Source: Desulfobacteraceae bacterium (GTDB lineage Bacteria; Desulfobacterota; Desulfobacteria; Desulfobacterales; Desulfosalsimonadaceae). Taken from it: a stretch of 45,798 nucleotides of DNA. The stretch is from assembly GCA_003599885.1 (NCBI GenBank), contig QZKW01000021.1:1-45798 (forward strand), in the 5' to 3' direction. Positions 15,274 to 24,301 of the stretch are shown here, in pieces (positions within the stretch are counted from its first letter, which is position 1; each line of letters opens with the position of its first letter). Below the pieces are notes generated by a model that was not told the origin of the DNA, did no database searches, and was given only the letters and a program-made list of their open reading frames with translations. The translations under genes were made by a program, and so were the position numbers.

Positions 15274-16530
15274 ATGGAAGAAGTAGATACAAAATCCACT
15301 ACCCGGCACAATCGAAACATATGTTTACCCTTTTCGCAAGATATCTATAACGAAAATATTGAGAACCCCATTAATTTCAGGAAATGCATCAACGAGCGCA
15401 TTGAACTTTTTCCAGAGCTATTTCCGCCCGAAATCGCTACGGGATACCTGATGAAAGACAGTTATTACTCAAAAAAACAATTTATTACGACTCGTCGAAT
15501 TGAAATAGCGGGCATCCCCTACACAATTCGTCCTTCATTTATAATGCCGTATATGACCGGGCTCACCGATGATATCGAAAAAGCACTCTTTTTGAGAAAG
15601 TTCAGCGTTCCGTTCTGGGCCCTGAGCCGTATGTTCGGTAAAGATCCAATGTATTGGTACAGAATTGAACAAGCGCTTGGCCGTAATAGCATTGTCGGCA
15701 CAACCGTCAGAAAACCGGGCGATATACCAAACCATCTTGCGGCCGATGAAAAACATACCCGAATTTTAGGCAAAAAAGTCTATGTGGCAACCACGGTCGG
15801 TAATGAGTGCATGCTTGGCGCATCGATTGCTGAAGATGCCGGAGAAGAGGCATTAACAGACGCCTATAAAGTTTTCAAAGACGAATCCCAATATTTAAAG
15901 CCAACCTACACCCCCACTACAGTAAATATCGATGGATGGAAGGCTACGCGTAAGGCCTGGTCGTTTCTCTTTACCTCGGTTGCCATCATCTGCTGCTTTC
16001 TCCATGTCTATATTAAAATGCGAGACAGAGGAAAGAAGAAGTACAAGGACTTTTTCTTTCAAGTTTCATCCAAGCTGTGGGAATGCTATAATGCGGAAAA
16101 TAAAGCTGCATTTTCACAGAGAATCCGAAGATTGCACGAATGGTGCAATAAAGAAAAGGTGCCGGACATATTTGTTAAGCCGATTGAGAAATTACGCAAT
16201 AATATTGCTCTCTACATGGTTGCTTACGATCACCCGAAAGCACATCGCACCAGCAACATGCTTGACAGGTTAATGCAAAGAATGGATCGGCATCTTTTCA
16301 GTGTTCAATATTTCCATGGATCAATAAGCGCTGCCAAGCTGAGCATTAGAGGTTGGGCACTTATTCAGAATTTTGCTCCTTCCAATCCTTGGACGGTTGA
16401 TAAGTATAATGGTTTTCAGAGTCCGGCTGAAAGACTGAACTCTTTTCGGTATCATGATAACTGGTTACATAATCTCACGATTTCGGCTTCTTTGGGAGGC
16501 TATAGAAGTGTTCCCCAAAATCCGTTATAA
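15274..16530 (+). CDS. Putative DDE transposase
   Basis: A 418-residue protein with features of a DDE transposase: Asp158 in HLAADEKHTRI, Asp220 in TVNIDGWKATRKAW (a DGW-type second aspartate) and a glutamate near 385 in SPAERLNSFRYHDNW. The region 90-135 is helical and could bind DNA ends. I cannot name the IS family with confidence. No terminal inverted repeats were found beyond the hairpin just before the start. Its stop overlaps, in convergent orientation, the last six bases of the M55 peptidase gene, and a truncated gene lies on its other side, so it appears inserted into a minus-strand operon. Confidence 0.7.
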   Translation: MEEVDTKSTTRHNRNICLPFSQDIYNENIENPINFRKCINERIELFPELFPPEIATGYLMKDSYYSKKQFITTRRIEIAGIPYTIRPSFIMPYMTGLTDDIEKALFLRKFSVPFWALSRMFGKDPMYWYRIEQALGRNSIVGTTVRKPGDIPNHLAADEKHTRILGKKVYVATTVGNECMLGASIAEDAGEEALTDAYKVFKDESQYLKPTYTPTTVNIDGWKATRKAWSFLFTSVAIICCFLHVYIKMRDRGKKKYKDFFFQVSSKLWECYNAENKAAFSQRIRRLHEWCNKEKVPDIFVKPIEKLRNNIALYMVAYDHPKAHRTSNMLDRLMQRMDRHLFSVQYFHGSISAAKLSIRGWALIQNFAPSNPWTVDKYNGFQSPAERLNSFRYHDNWLHNLTISASLGGYRSVPQNPL

Positions 16531-17238
16531 ACAGAATTTATCAGCAAGTTGTCGGGTCCGGAAAGTGGCCTCAAAATGAAGCGGACCCGGTATTATCAAG
16601 GGCTGCATCCGTGATGCATGACGAAGCGCTTCCCGTGCAGTCTCCTGAAGCAATGCTCTTCCCTCTTTAACGTAACGAATACTTTTTTCGCCGGAGGTGT
16701 AAATCTCTTTCCTTTTGTCAACGCAAACGGATTTTGCCCATGGCAGAGCTTCTAAAGCCTGTTTTACAGCAATCTCTTCTCCTGATACAAAACCGATGGG
16801 AATACCCAGTTCTCCCAGATAAGCGCCATAGATATCCATCTCACAGACACGCTTTCCGTTCAGCCGAACTTCGGAAAAAATTCCATAATGGGTGTGGGGG
16901 AAAAAGGCGCCGTCTGTTCCGGAAGCGGCATGAATGGCGACATACAGAACCAGATCCAGGTCGGTAATCTTTCCGAACAAGGATGGCTTAATATAATGAC
17001 CGCCAATATATCGTGCTCTGGTGTCCAATTTATTGATCAGGCAATTAAAGCCGACTTCATGCGTATCCTTAACCGTGACTTTTTCGGCACCACCGTCAAA
17101 AGCGCCTTGAATAACATAATTGACATCTTTGGTTAAACAGGCGCGTCCATACTGCCACTCCCGCGTTCCCATACGGCACTGACGCATTCGCCAGATACCA
17201 AAACTTCCTTCAATGTCAGCAAAAATTCCAACATGCAT
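16525..17238 (-). CDS. M55 family D-aminopeptidase (DppA-like)
   Basis: A 237-residue metallopeptidase. With the start at the ATG encoding MHVGIFADIEG, the zinc ligands fall at Asp8, Glu10, His60, His103 and Glu133, almost exactly the numbering of Bacillus DppA; this supports that start over a TTG 15 codons upstream. Other M55 motifs are KDTHEVGFN and HAASGTDGAFFPHTHYG. DppA is a self-compartmentalising decamer that cleaves N-terminal D-amino acids from peptides. The gene overlaps nothing upstream if the ATG is used and lies 35 bases after the thiolase-like stop. Its role next to acyl-CoA genes is unclear. Confidence 0.85.
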   Translation of the reverse strand: MHVGIFADIEGSFGIWRMRQCRMGTREWQYGRACLTKDVNYVIQGAFDGGAEKVTVKDTHEVGFNCLINKLDTRARYIGGHYIKPSLFGKITDLDLVLYVAIHAASGTDGAFFPHTHYGIFSEVRLNGKRVCEMDIYGAYLGELGIPIGFVSGEEIAVKQALEALPWAKSVCVDKRKEIYTSGEKSIRYVKEGRALLQETAREALRHASRMQPLIIPGPLHFEATFRTRQLADKFCL

Positions 17239-17273
17239 TGGTTCTGCTCTGCTCCCTTTGTTGATAGTTTCTG

Positions 17274-18788
17274 CTATAAACAAAAAACATTAAATCCATC
17301 TTTAAAGTCGACCCGTCCTTTTCTGCCGATAAACTCATTTTTCATCATATCCGCAAGTATTCCAGAGTTCGGCTCCGGCTTTGCCAGAAAGCGGCTGCCA
17401 TCAGCAAGTTTTCCGATGATTACCGCATCTATGGGGCGACTGTTTCTGTCATGAAAAATCGTATATGTTTCAATTTCCCCATTTCCATCAGCCTTTTCTA
17501 CGACTTTCCGCTCTTTAATTTTATCAAGGCCACCCTGAAGATCCATGCCATCCGCATTCCTGTTGTCAGCCTGCCGCCAATACCCTGAATATACACCGAC
17601 GGAATGTTTACTGATAAACCAGCTGAGCGAATGAACCAGCCCGATCCTGTCTTTATCCTGCCGGATAAGCTCCACCATTTTGCAAATCGCATGCATCGAA
17701 TAATTATTCCCCGGCCCGCCAAAGCAAGACATGCCGCCGGTAACAGTAAGGTCGCGCGGATCGTTTTTGTCTATGCCCAACATATTTCGCACAATGCGTG
17801 TGGCACAGGGAAAGCAACTGTAAAGATCAAGGCAGTCGACCTGATCAAGGCTGACCCCGGCCTGCGCAAGTGCCGTATCGGCAGCGACCCCGGCTGAAGG
17901 GGATGAATAAAAATTTACCCGTTCGGATACATGCCAGACATCAGAAGCATCTCCGCCGCCCACGGGATATACCCACTTCTCTTTTGGGACTCCCAGCTCC
18001 GATGCAGTCTGCTCATCCGTTAAAAAAATCGCAGCAGCCTGATCCACCTGCATCATCGAACACAAGAACTTGGTATAAGGGAAGGATACCATCGGGTTGG
18101 ATTCTGAAATAACCGGAATTTCATCTGCCGTTTTAGGCGTCTGGAACCATGAATACGGATTGCCTGCCGCGATTTTGGACATGCCGGCACAAAATTCCCC
18201 CAATTCTTTTTTATGTTCCTCTACGGTCAAACCTTCATGATGTCTCAGGGCATTTTCAAAAAACGGATAAAAATTAATCGGAAGTGTCAGTCCGTATTTC
18301 ATTTCCAGTTCAGTAATCGGGTCCCGGAGGTCGCCGACCATCCATGCCTTTTTGCGGGAAAAATCCCACTGCTGAAAAATTGTCCCTTTAGCCCTGGCAT
18401 CTATCTTCCTGGAATGGAATGCTTCACCGCCGCAAATCAACGCGATCCGGGCCTTTCCTGAAATAATCTTTTCCGCGGTTTGATTAACGAACCACTGGGG
18501 GGCGCATGCGCCGACCCAGGTATATGACTGATGCTTTGGCTTAATATTGATCCTTGCTGTAAATTCTGAAAGCGGATCATTATATTGCTGCGTCAGAATA
18601 TTGACCAGGCACAGCGTGTCCACTTTCTGTGCCAGGGTTTTAACATGTGAATCCGCTTCAGCCGCATGTACTGCCATTTCAATCAATTCCATGGGGGTCT
18701 TAATTTCAGCCGGATCTAAAGACCGGTGGACGCATTGTCCGATACCGATTATCACCGGCCGTTTATTATGAGAATAGGAAATCATCAT
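17274..18788 (-). CDS. Thiolase-superfamily protein (SCP-x/acetyl-CoA acetyltransferase-like)
   Basis: A 504-residue thiolase-like protein. The likely acyl-accepting cysteine is in YTWVGACAPQWFVN; the histidine motif is GGMSCFGGPGNNYSMHA; KHSVGVYSG is the C-terminal loop; a C-terminal extension beyond residue 420 (YTIFHDRNSRPIDAVIIGKL) resembles a small OB-like domain seen in long thiolase-like proteins. It is longer than standard thiolases (about 390). It may cleave or condense 3-oxoacyl-CoAs with branched or bulky chains, but the true reaction is unknown. The start signal is weak (GGATC before two ATGs). It is followed by the M55 gene. Confidence 0.8.
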   Translation of the reverse strand: MMISYSHNKRPVIIGIGQCVHRSLDPAEIKTPMELIEMAVHAAEADSHVKTLAQKVDTLCLVNILTQQYNDPLSEFTARINIKPKHQSYTWVGACAPQWFVNQTAEKIISGKARIALICGGEAFHSRKIDARAKGTIFQQWDFSRKKAWMVGDLRDPITELEMKYGLTLPINFYPFFENALRHHEGLTVEEHKKELGEFCAGMSKIAAGNPYSWFQTPKTADEIPVISESNPMVSFPYTKFLCSMMQVDQAAAIFLTDEQTASELGVPKEKWVYPVGGGDASDVWHVSERVNFYSSPSAGVAADTALAQAGVSLDQVDCLDLYSCFPCATRIVRNMLGIDKNDPRDLTVTGGMSCFGGPGNNYSMHAICKMVELIRQDKDRIGLVHSLSWFISKHSVGVYSGYWRQADNRNADGMDLQGGLDKIKERKVVEKADGNGEIETYTIFHDRNSRPIDAVIIGKLADGSRFLAKPEPNSGILADMMKNEFIGRKGRVDFKDGFNVFCL

Positions 18789-18863
18789 AAATGATCCATT
18801 TATTTCATTAAAAATTGTTACGAACTTGTTTTTGTGCCTCTTTGCTTTTGACGAAAGATAAAT

Positions 18864-19109
18864 TCACAGGGTTCTGCGGTCTTCAACTTCGGGCCGTCTT
18901 TTCACCCAACCATCTCTCTCAGGCCGATCAACAAGACCAGTTGTGGTGGATCGACCTGTAAAGGTTTTCTTCGCAAGCTGGCTGGGTTGTGAGCCTTCTG
19001 TCTCAATCACCGCCATCAGCATAAAGAACTGGGAATGAGTAATTCTGAATTTGGCAATCTTATCCCTGTAGTGCCGGGAAATTTCTCTGCTCAGATAACT
19101 GAGCTGTAA
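18864..19109 (-). pseudogene. Truncated MarR-family regulator remnant
   Basis: An 81-codon open frame ends in TGA at 18864 and has TAA just before its first codon, with no start. ITHSQFFMLMAVIETEGS, SQLAKKTFTGRSTTTGLVD and RDGWVKRRPEVEDRRTL are a MarR winged-helix core (recognition helix, then the D-x-R wing). The N-terminal dimerisation helix and everything after the wing are missing, so it is a broken gene. The remaining bases of the 18789-19112 gap show nothing else. Confidence 0.65.
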
Positions 19110-19112
19110 TTA

Positions 19113-19556
19113 TCAATCATAGGCCATGCGCATTTTTTCATCCGTTAATGCCGGCTGAATAATTTTTCCCCACTCAGGATCACGCCAAGTCCCTAATTGA
19201 TCGTGCATAATAAAATATTTTTGCGGAATAGGATGAGTGCCATATACTACTTCAATTCCATACTTTACTTTTATAAAATCACTGAATACGGGAATACTGG
19301 GACAGGGGGGATACCCCACAATCAGGCCGGTGGCAAGATGTATCACAGTTACTCCGTTTTTCATCATTTCGTCTACGGCATATTCAATATTGCCACCGGG
19401 GCACCCATCACAGTTGGTATAGCCAGCGATTTCAACCGCCATATTTTTGTATTCTGTAAAAGCGCCCTCTCTATCACGCAATGACCTGAAGCATTTCCCA
19501 CCGGCACACCTGCGGTAACGGTCGCAGATGATTATTCCGATTCTAATGCGCTTCAC
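19113..19556 (-). CDS. CGGC domain protein
   Basis: A 147-residue protein with a GTG start behind AGGAGATGATATA. Cysteines occur as CDRYRRCAGGKCF near the N-terminus, then GYTNCDGCPGG and YPPCPSIP, the layout of the CGGC family, a small predicted metal-binding domain of unknown function found mostly in anaerobes. IHLATGLIVGYPPCP corresponds to the conserved VIHLS..C..CP block. It lies between a MarR remnant and the second glycyl radical enzyme's transcription end. A redox or metal-sensing role is possible, but unsupported. Confidence 0.75.
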   Translation of the reverse strand: MKRIRIGIIICDRYRRCAGGKCFRSLRDREGAFTEYKNMAVEIAGYTNCDGCPGGNIEYAVDEMMKNGVTVIHLATGLIVGYPPCPSIPVFSDFIKVKYGIEVVYGTHPIPQKYFIMHDQLGTWRDPEWGKIIQPALTDEKMRMAYD

Positions 19557-19885
19557 TATATCATCTCCTACTCACCATATTGAATATGCCCGGGACTCAA
19601 ATCGCCCAAAAATTGATATCCGACGATTTAACCCGGAAAACCATCCGGTTTCAGACGGCTTCCTTGGATGCCTGTCAATTTTGCAATGGAGGCTCAATCC
19701 AACCTTCTATGAAAGGACTTTTCGTTCAGTGATTATTTAAGTGGTTTCATGAATTGACTATAATTTAGTTTCGTTTTTTCGATAAAATATCTGATACTCA
19801 ACGAAAGCCTTAACTGTTGCAACGGCTATTTTTGTAATCCTTATTACTTTCTTCATTATACAATTCCTTTCCATATATTTTTTTT
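19557..19885. other. Intergenic stretch without recognised gene
   Basis: No protein that I can support on either strand. The right part is AT-rich. It separates the CGGC gene from the hairpin downstream of the second glycyl radical enzyme. Confidence 0.5.
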
Positions 19886-19928
19886 AAGTGGAGGCTCCAC
19901 CGCCTTGCAGACGGTGGAGCCTCCACTT
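19886..19928. terminator. Perfect 17-bp GC-rich hairpin downstream of the second glycyl radical enzyme
   Basis: AAGTGGAGGCTCCACCG pairs with CGGTGGAGCCTCCACTT around a nine-base loop. It lies 41 bases past the minus-strand stop. No U tract follows on the minus strand, so it may be an mRNA 3' stabiliser rather than a classical intrinsic terminator. Confidence 0.55.
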
Positions 19929-19969
19929 ACGGGAAAATTCGTTCACCCTCCATTTATTCGCCGGGTTTC

Positions 19970-22363
19970 CTAAAACATCTGTTCAGTCCGTAGAATAATT
20001 TCATCCTGCATTCGATTGTCAAGATCGATAAAATAGGCTGAATAGCCGGCGACCCGCACTATCAGCCCTTCATGAGAATCCGGTTTTTCTTTTGCATCCA
20101 ATAACAGGGGGCGGTCTACGCAGTTAAACTGGATATGATGTATACCAAGGTCACTCCAGGTTTTTAAATAACTTTTCATCAGGCTGTATTTTGCGGGCGA
20201 AAAGAACACCGGCATAAATTTCTGGTTTAATAAAAAATTGCCGGTCTTTAACGGATCTATTTTTGCCACCGATTGTAACGTCGCTGTTGGTCCGCTGGTG
20301 TCCTTGCCCTGAACCGGGGAAATACTCCCATCATGAAATGGCTCTCCGGCTTTTCGCCCATCAAATGTTGCCGGCAGGAGCATTCCCACGCCGATGGGCG
20401 CGGATGCGGTTGTGCCGTCTATTAAATGCGGATTCCCGTAGATATCGATGGAATGATCGCAGACTTCTTTTACTTTCAGCATGATATCTCTGCTTATCAG
20501 ATCCACATAATCATCATCATTACCGAATTTGGGTACCTTTTGCTCTATCATCAGGCGGACATTTTCATATTCTCCTTCAAAATTATTCGTCACCGCATTA
20601 CAAAATTCTTCAAGGCTTATTGCCTTGTCTTCAAAAACCAGTTTCCTGATCGCCGCCAACCCTCCGGCAACATTGTTACAGCCGAAAACAAGATGATGAC
20701 GCATGCCGAGATATTCCCAGTCGCGCATATCGCATGCCTTTTCAATGTTGCCGTCTAAGATGGCTGAAAGAAAGGGCCTGGGTATGTACTTTTTCATGAG
20801 AACATCCGCAATATTGGAAATGTGCGTCAGCACCTTACCCGCATAATCCACCTGCGCACAAAAGGCATCCCAGACATCCTTGGAAGAGCGCATTTCCGAA
20901 ATCGGCGGGGTTTTAACGCCCACAAAATTTCCCATAAATTTACCTTCAGATAACGCAAGGTTTAAGCACATGGGCAGTATAAATGCACCGGTGTGCCCTG
21001 CCCGGTAATGAATATTTTTCCCGGGGATGACCGGCTGCATGCAGTTATTGATCCCGTAATCCCTGGCATCTTCAATTTTGGCACCTATATCCGTCAGCCT
21101 GGGGATATTTACATTGTCATTAAAAAGTCCGGGCTGAGCACTGCCGCTGTAAACACATTTAAAGATTGATTCATAAAGTTCAGATGGGGTTTTGTCATGA
21201 ATACGAACGGCTATCTGCGGAGCAATGGTTTTTATATCACCGGTCACCTCCAGGGCGATATGGGTCATCTCATTGGTAATATCTTTCCCGTCCGCATCAA
21301 CGCCCCCTAAGGTAATGGTCTGAAAACCCAACCCACCACCCCCATTATTTACCCATATGGGGGGCTGAACATAACCGCCTTCCTGCATCTTTACCCATAC
21401 AGCTTCCACAAGCTCTTTGGCCTGATTCCTGTCAAGAATGCCGGCCTTGATATCCGCCTCATAAAACGGGCCGAATATTTTATCAAAGCGAATTCCGTTT
21501 CCAACCTGGGGTTGATCAATATAATTAACAATAAAATTTATGAAAATAAAGCATTGCAGCGCTTCATTAAGATTTCGGGCAGGGTTTGCAGGCACTTGCC
21601 GGCAGGCTTCGATCATCCGGTCAAGCTCTTTTTTCCTTTTTTTATCTTTTATGTCTTTTTTATAACCCTCAAGCATGTCCGCATATCGTAACCCCCAGCG
21701 TGCAACCGCTTCGGTTGAGATCTTCATTGCCCGGAGTTCATCGAGTTTTTTCATGCGATCTTCGGAACCCACAGAAATGTCATCCGATACTTCCTTAATC
21801 TTAGCATTAATTTCTTCAACAATTCCATTTAGGCCGATATTTAATATTTTCTCATAATCAGGCGTTGAAATCTCCCACTGCCACATCCACATCCCGGTAA
21901 CGGTTTCACCCATTTTCCAATGCATGCCGTCCGGGATATATCCCCTTTCCCTCCCATGGATGGAGAGGGGTTTCCAATAGTTATTTATTTCAAAAAATTC
22001 TTCTTTCTCTTTTTCACTGAGCATTCCGGCATAATCAGGCAGCTTGTTCACCGCCTTTTCCAGCCATCGCCAATACAGTTCAGGATAGGTCGGCAGGCTG
22101 GTTTCCGAACTTGCAAAACAACCGACAATCAGTTCGTTTTCCCTGGTAAAAAGGGTCATGTTGTCCAGAAAGGCCGCCATCCCCTTAGCCCTTCGCAGAG
22201 CCATCGATTCCCCCTCGGTCTTTTTGTATACATCAGTGATGATACGCGCCCGTTCAAGGCAAATTTTTAAGCCTTTTTTCACCGTCCGGCTATCGGCAAT
22301 CCGGCCAAGGGACTTGACGCAGGTTTCTGTTTTCAAGGTCTTGTTTCTCAATGTCGCTGTCAT
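19970..22363 (-). CDS. Second glycyl radical enzyme, substrate unknown
   Basis: A full-length 797-residue glycyl radical enzyme. The radical-storing Gly773 is in VRVAGYSAYFIDLD near the C-terminus; the thiyl cysteine is most likely Cys441 in GINNCMQPVIPG. In the eliminating members (glycerol/diol dehydratases, choline lyase, hydroxyproline dehydratase) that cysteine is followed by V-E, the glutamate acting as base. Here it is M-Q, so ordinary dehydratase or lyase chemistry is doubtful. It also lacks the double cysteine of pyruvate formate-lyase. NGIRFDKIFGPFYEADI and CRQVPANPARNLNEALQ are general family features. No activase gene adjoins it; the nearest is at 1362-2324. The AAGGAG site lies somewhat far from the ATG. 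Confidence 0.88.
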   Translation of the reverse strand: MTATLRNKTLKTETCVKSLGRIADSRTVKKGLKICLERARIITDVYKKTEGESMALRRAKGMAAFLDNMTLFTRENELIVGCFASSETSLPTYPELYWRWLEKAVNKLPDYAGMLSEKEKEEFFEINNYWKPLSIHGRERGYIPDGMHWKMGETVTGMWMWQWEISTPDYEKILNIGLNGIVEEINAKIKEVSDDISVGSEDRMKKLDELRAMKISTEAVARWGLRYADMLEGYKKDIKDKKRKKELDRMIEACRQVPANPARNLNEALQCFIFINFIVNYIDQPQVGNGIRFDKIFGPFYEADIKAGILDRNQAKELVEAVWVKMQEGGYVQPPIWVNNGGGGLGFQTITLGGVDADGKDITNEMTHIALEVTGDIKTIAPQIAVRIHDKTPSELYESIFKCVYSGSAQPGLFNDNVNIPRLTDIGAKIEDARDYGINNCMQPVIPGKNIHYRAGHTGAFILPMCLNLALSEGKFMGNFVGVKTPPISEMRSSKDVWDAFCAQVDYAGKVLTHISNIADVLMKKYIPRPFLSAILDGNIEKACDMRDWEYLGMRHHLVFGCNNVAGGLAAIRKLVFEDKAISLEEFCNAVTNNFEGEYENVRLMIEQKVPKFGNDDDYVDLISRDIMLKVKEVCDHSIDIYGNPHLIDGTTASAPIGVGMLLPATFDGRKAGEPFHDGSISPVQGKDTSGPTATLQSVAKIDPLKTGNFLLNQKFMPVFFSPAKYSLMKSYLKTWSDLGIHHIQFNCVDRPLLLDAKEKPDSHEGLIVRVAGYSAYFIDLDNRMQDEIILRTEQMF

Positions 22364-22521
22364 AATGCACTTGTCTCCTTATTATATGGAATTTAATAAA
22401 AAAATAGTTAAAGCATATTTTCTATCAATGGATGTATTCATCAAAATTGATAGAATACAAAAAAAGATAAATCGCAGGCGAAAGGTTGGACAATTCCTGA
22501 TTTATTATTTATTAAAGGATA

Positions 22522-23460
22522 CTATGCACTTTTTTTGATTTTTTCCTCATAAAGCGCTTCATCGGCTTGTTTCAGGATTTCGTCAATATCGTTGCAATCC
22601 TTTTTCGGGGTCTTCATGCCCCAGCTTATCCCCACGTTAATTCCACCCTCTTTTCCCCAGTCCGTAAAGCGTTTATCAATTCGCCCCATGAGAATGCCCG
22701 CCTTTTCGATGTCGATATCTATGAGGAGAAGAACGAATTCGTCGCCACCGTACCGACTGATAATATCTGTTCCCCGAAAACCAGTTTTTAGCAGTTCGGC
22801 AAATTTGCACAATACGCGATCCCCCATGTCGTGGCCCATAGTATCGTTTATCTTTTTGAATTTGTCCAGATCCGCATAAATAACAATTATCGTCAACGGC
22901 AATCGCTCACGCAGGGAAAAAAGGTACTTTGCCGCCCGGAAAAACGCCCGGCGGTTCATCAAGCCGGTCAATTCATCGGTCTGGGCCTGGGACTCGGCCT
23001 TTTTTCTCAAAAATTCAATTCGCCGTGCCAGAAAAAAAGAATGAAAGGTAGTGATTAAAAGAAATGCCGAATAAAAATAAAACGGGTACGGCGGCAGTCT
23101 CATTAACAGGGAAAAATGCAAAATCACGCTTAGCAGCCCTGCCAGAATTCCGAGGCGAAGCAAGTCGTTAAAAATATCAAGCCCATGCTGCATCCCGTTC
23201 CCCAGTATAGCGATCAAGAGCAGAACCAACGTCGGATGCATCAGACAGGGATCAGCTATGATAGCCAGCATAGAAGCGATTATGTCGTTCCAGTTGCTGC
23301 ATCTACACTCTATTGCATATTCTTTTTTTTTGTAAAATCGACCGGATATGACGCGATTAAGAAATAATATGACGGTTATAAAGACATAGATAATCACTAT
23401 ACAAAGCATTGCCTTTCTTGACAAAACAAACGGTGGTGCCGGAGTAAACTGAACAACCAC
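22522..23460 (-). CDS. Membrane diguanylate cyclase (GGDEF), N-terminus possibly disrupted
   Basis: A 312-residue protein: four hydrophobic segments in the first 150 residues, then a GGDEF domain with DELTGLMNRRAFF, YADLDKFKKINDTMGHDMGD and the active-site RYGGDEFVLLL. RGTD five residues before GGDEF is a product-inhibition I-site. It should make cyclic di-GMP at the inner membrane. The upstream end is unusual: the only long-frame start is a GTG inside the terminal hairpin of the adjoining IS200 element, with no ribosome-binding site. The original N-terminus has probably been replaced or separated by the insertion; an internal ATG (23409) is the alternative start. Confidence 0.8.
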   Translation of the reverse strand: MVVQFTPAPPFVLSRKAMLCIVIIYVFITVILFLNRVISGRFYKKKEYAIECRCSNWNDIIASMLAIIADPCLMHPTLVLLLIAILGNGMQHGLDIFNDLLRLGILAGLLSVILHFSLLMRLPPYPFYFYSAFLLITTFHSFFLARRIEFLRKKAESQAQTDELTGLMNRRAFFRAAKYLFSLRERLPLTIIVIYADLDKFKKINDTMGHDMGDRVLCKFAELLKTGFRGTDIISRYGGDEFVLLLIDIDIEKAGILMGRIDKRFTDWGKEGGINVGISWGMKTPKKDCNDIDEILKQADEALYEEKIKKSA

Positions 23461-23525
23461 CGACTGAAAGTCGGTGGGTTCAAATTAAGTGCTGAAAGCA
23501 CAGATACGGGTCAAAGACCCGTCGG

Positions 23526-23954
23526 TTATGAGTCCGTTTTAAAATTATCATCTGGTTTTGGTTCAAAATGGTGTTCAAGGTAATTTGTAATCATTTCATC
23601 TGTAACTTGACCGGAGGTTACACAGAAAAAGCCTCGTGCCCAAAAATGTCTGCCCCAATATCGCTTTTTAACATTAGGGAATTCCTCAAACAGTTTTGTC
23701 GCGGACCTTCCCTTAATTTTTTTCATAATTTCACTTGGAGCTATATTCGGTGGCGCAGAGACAAAAATGTGAACATGATCCTTGCTCACAACACCACTAA
23801 TTATTCTTATTTCAAAGGCTTCACAGGTTTGCCGAACCAATTCTCTGACCCGTTGAGCAATATCTCCCTTCAATACTTGATAACGATATTTTGTTACCCA
23901 TACAAAATGATACTCAATATTGAAAACTGTATGGCTTCCATATCTATATTCCAT
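23526..23954 (-). CDS. tnpA: IS200-type Y1 transposase TnpA
   Basis: A complete 142-residue Y1 transposase. The HUH motif is HVHIFV (in KDHVHIFVSAPP), and the catalytic tyrosine is in TNYLEHH near the C-terminus. EYHFVWVTKYRYQVLKG at the N-terminus is the family hallmark. It nicks and rejoins single-stranded DNA at the element's hairpins. The length fits IS200 members without an accessory TnpB gene. No frameshift is seen, so the copy may be active. Confidence 0.93.
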   Translation of the reverse strand: MEYRYGSHTVFNIEYHFVWVTKYRYQVLKGDIAQRVRELVRQTCEAFEIRIISGVVSKDHVHIFVSAPPNIAPSEIMKKIKGRSATKLFEEFPNVKKRYWGRHFWARGFFCVTSGQVTDEMITNYLEHHFEPKPDDNFKTDS

Positions 23955-23978
23955 AAGCCCTCCTGTAGTTGGCTTATG
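23952..23978 (-). promoter_or_regulatory. Hairpin enclosing the TnpA ribosome-binding site
   Basis: On the minus strand CATAAGCC pairs with GGCTTATG, the latter containing the ATG start; the GGAGG site lies between and partly within the stem. Such sequestration is the known translational brake of IS200 transposases. Confidence 0.6.
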
Positions 23979-24020
23979 GTTACCATATTTAAAATGATAA
24001 ATCTATCCGCCTAAAGGCGG

Positions 24021-24301
24021 AGGTTTTAACCTTGGTTGAGACTAATAAAAATAACATCCCGTAATAACACCTGATAAAATCCTTGTTCCGAATTGGAGGG
24101 TCGCGTCATAGGCAAAGTGCTCTGATCCGATAGAAGAGACACGAGAGGCTTTCGCAAAGTTTTCCATCGATATTGCTCGCTACGAAAGGATTCGGTTTTA
24201 TGTTTTATATGAATGGAGATAAAAACGGCATGGCCGGGAACTAAGCCGAAAAGAACTCAATAGTAATCACCTGCCTGCATCAACCGATATCCCATAAGAA
24301 T
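24021..24301. other. Spacer next to the IS200 element, no gene recognised
   Basis: Only a 41-codon frame on the minus strand (24042-24167) without a ribosome-binding site is present. It may include former upstream sequence of the diguanylate cyclase gene, but I cannot join the frames convincingly. Confidence 0.4.

Larger units (their letters stand above)
23457..24020 (-). mobile_element. IS200/IS605-family insertion sequence (TnpA only)
   Basis: The element is bounded by subterminal hairpins typical of this family: CCACCGACTGAAAGTCGGTGG at 23457-23477 and CCGCCTAAAGGCGG at 24007-24020. These families lack inverted terminal repeats and move as single strands. Exact ends may lie a few to about 20 bases outside the hairpins. 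It separates the diguanylate cyclase gene from the small cysteine-rich gene at 24302. Confidence 0.8.

Noticed and set aside
24042-24167. 41-codon frame beside the IS200 element
   Set aside because: No ribosome-binding site, no family, and no convincing fusion to the diguanylate cyclase frame.
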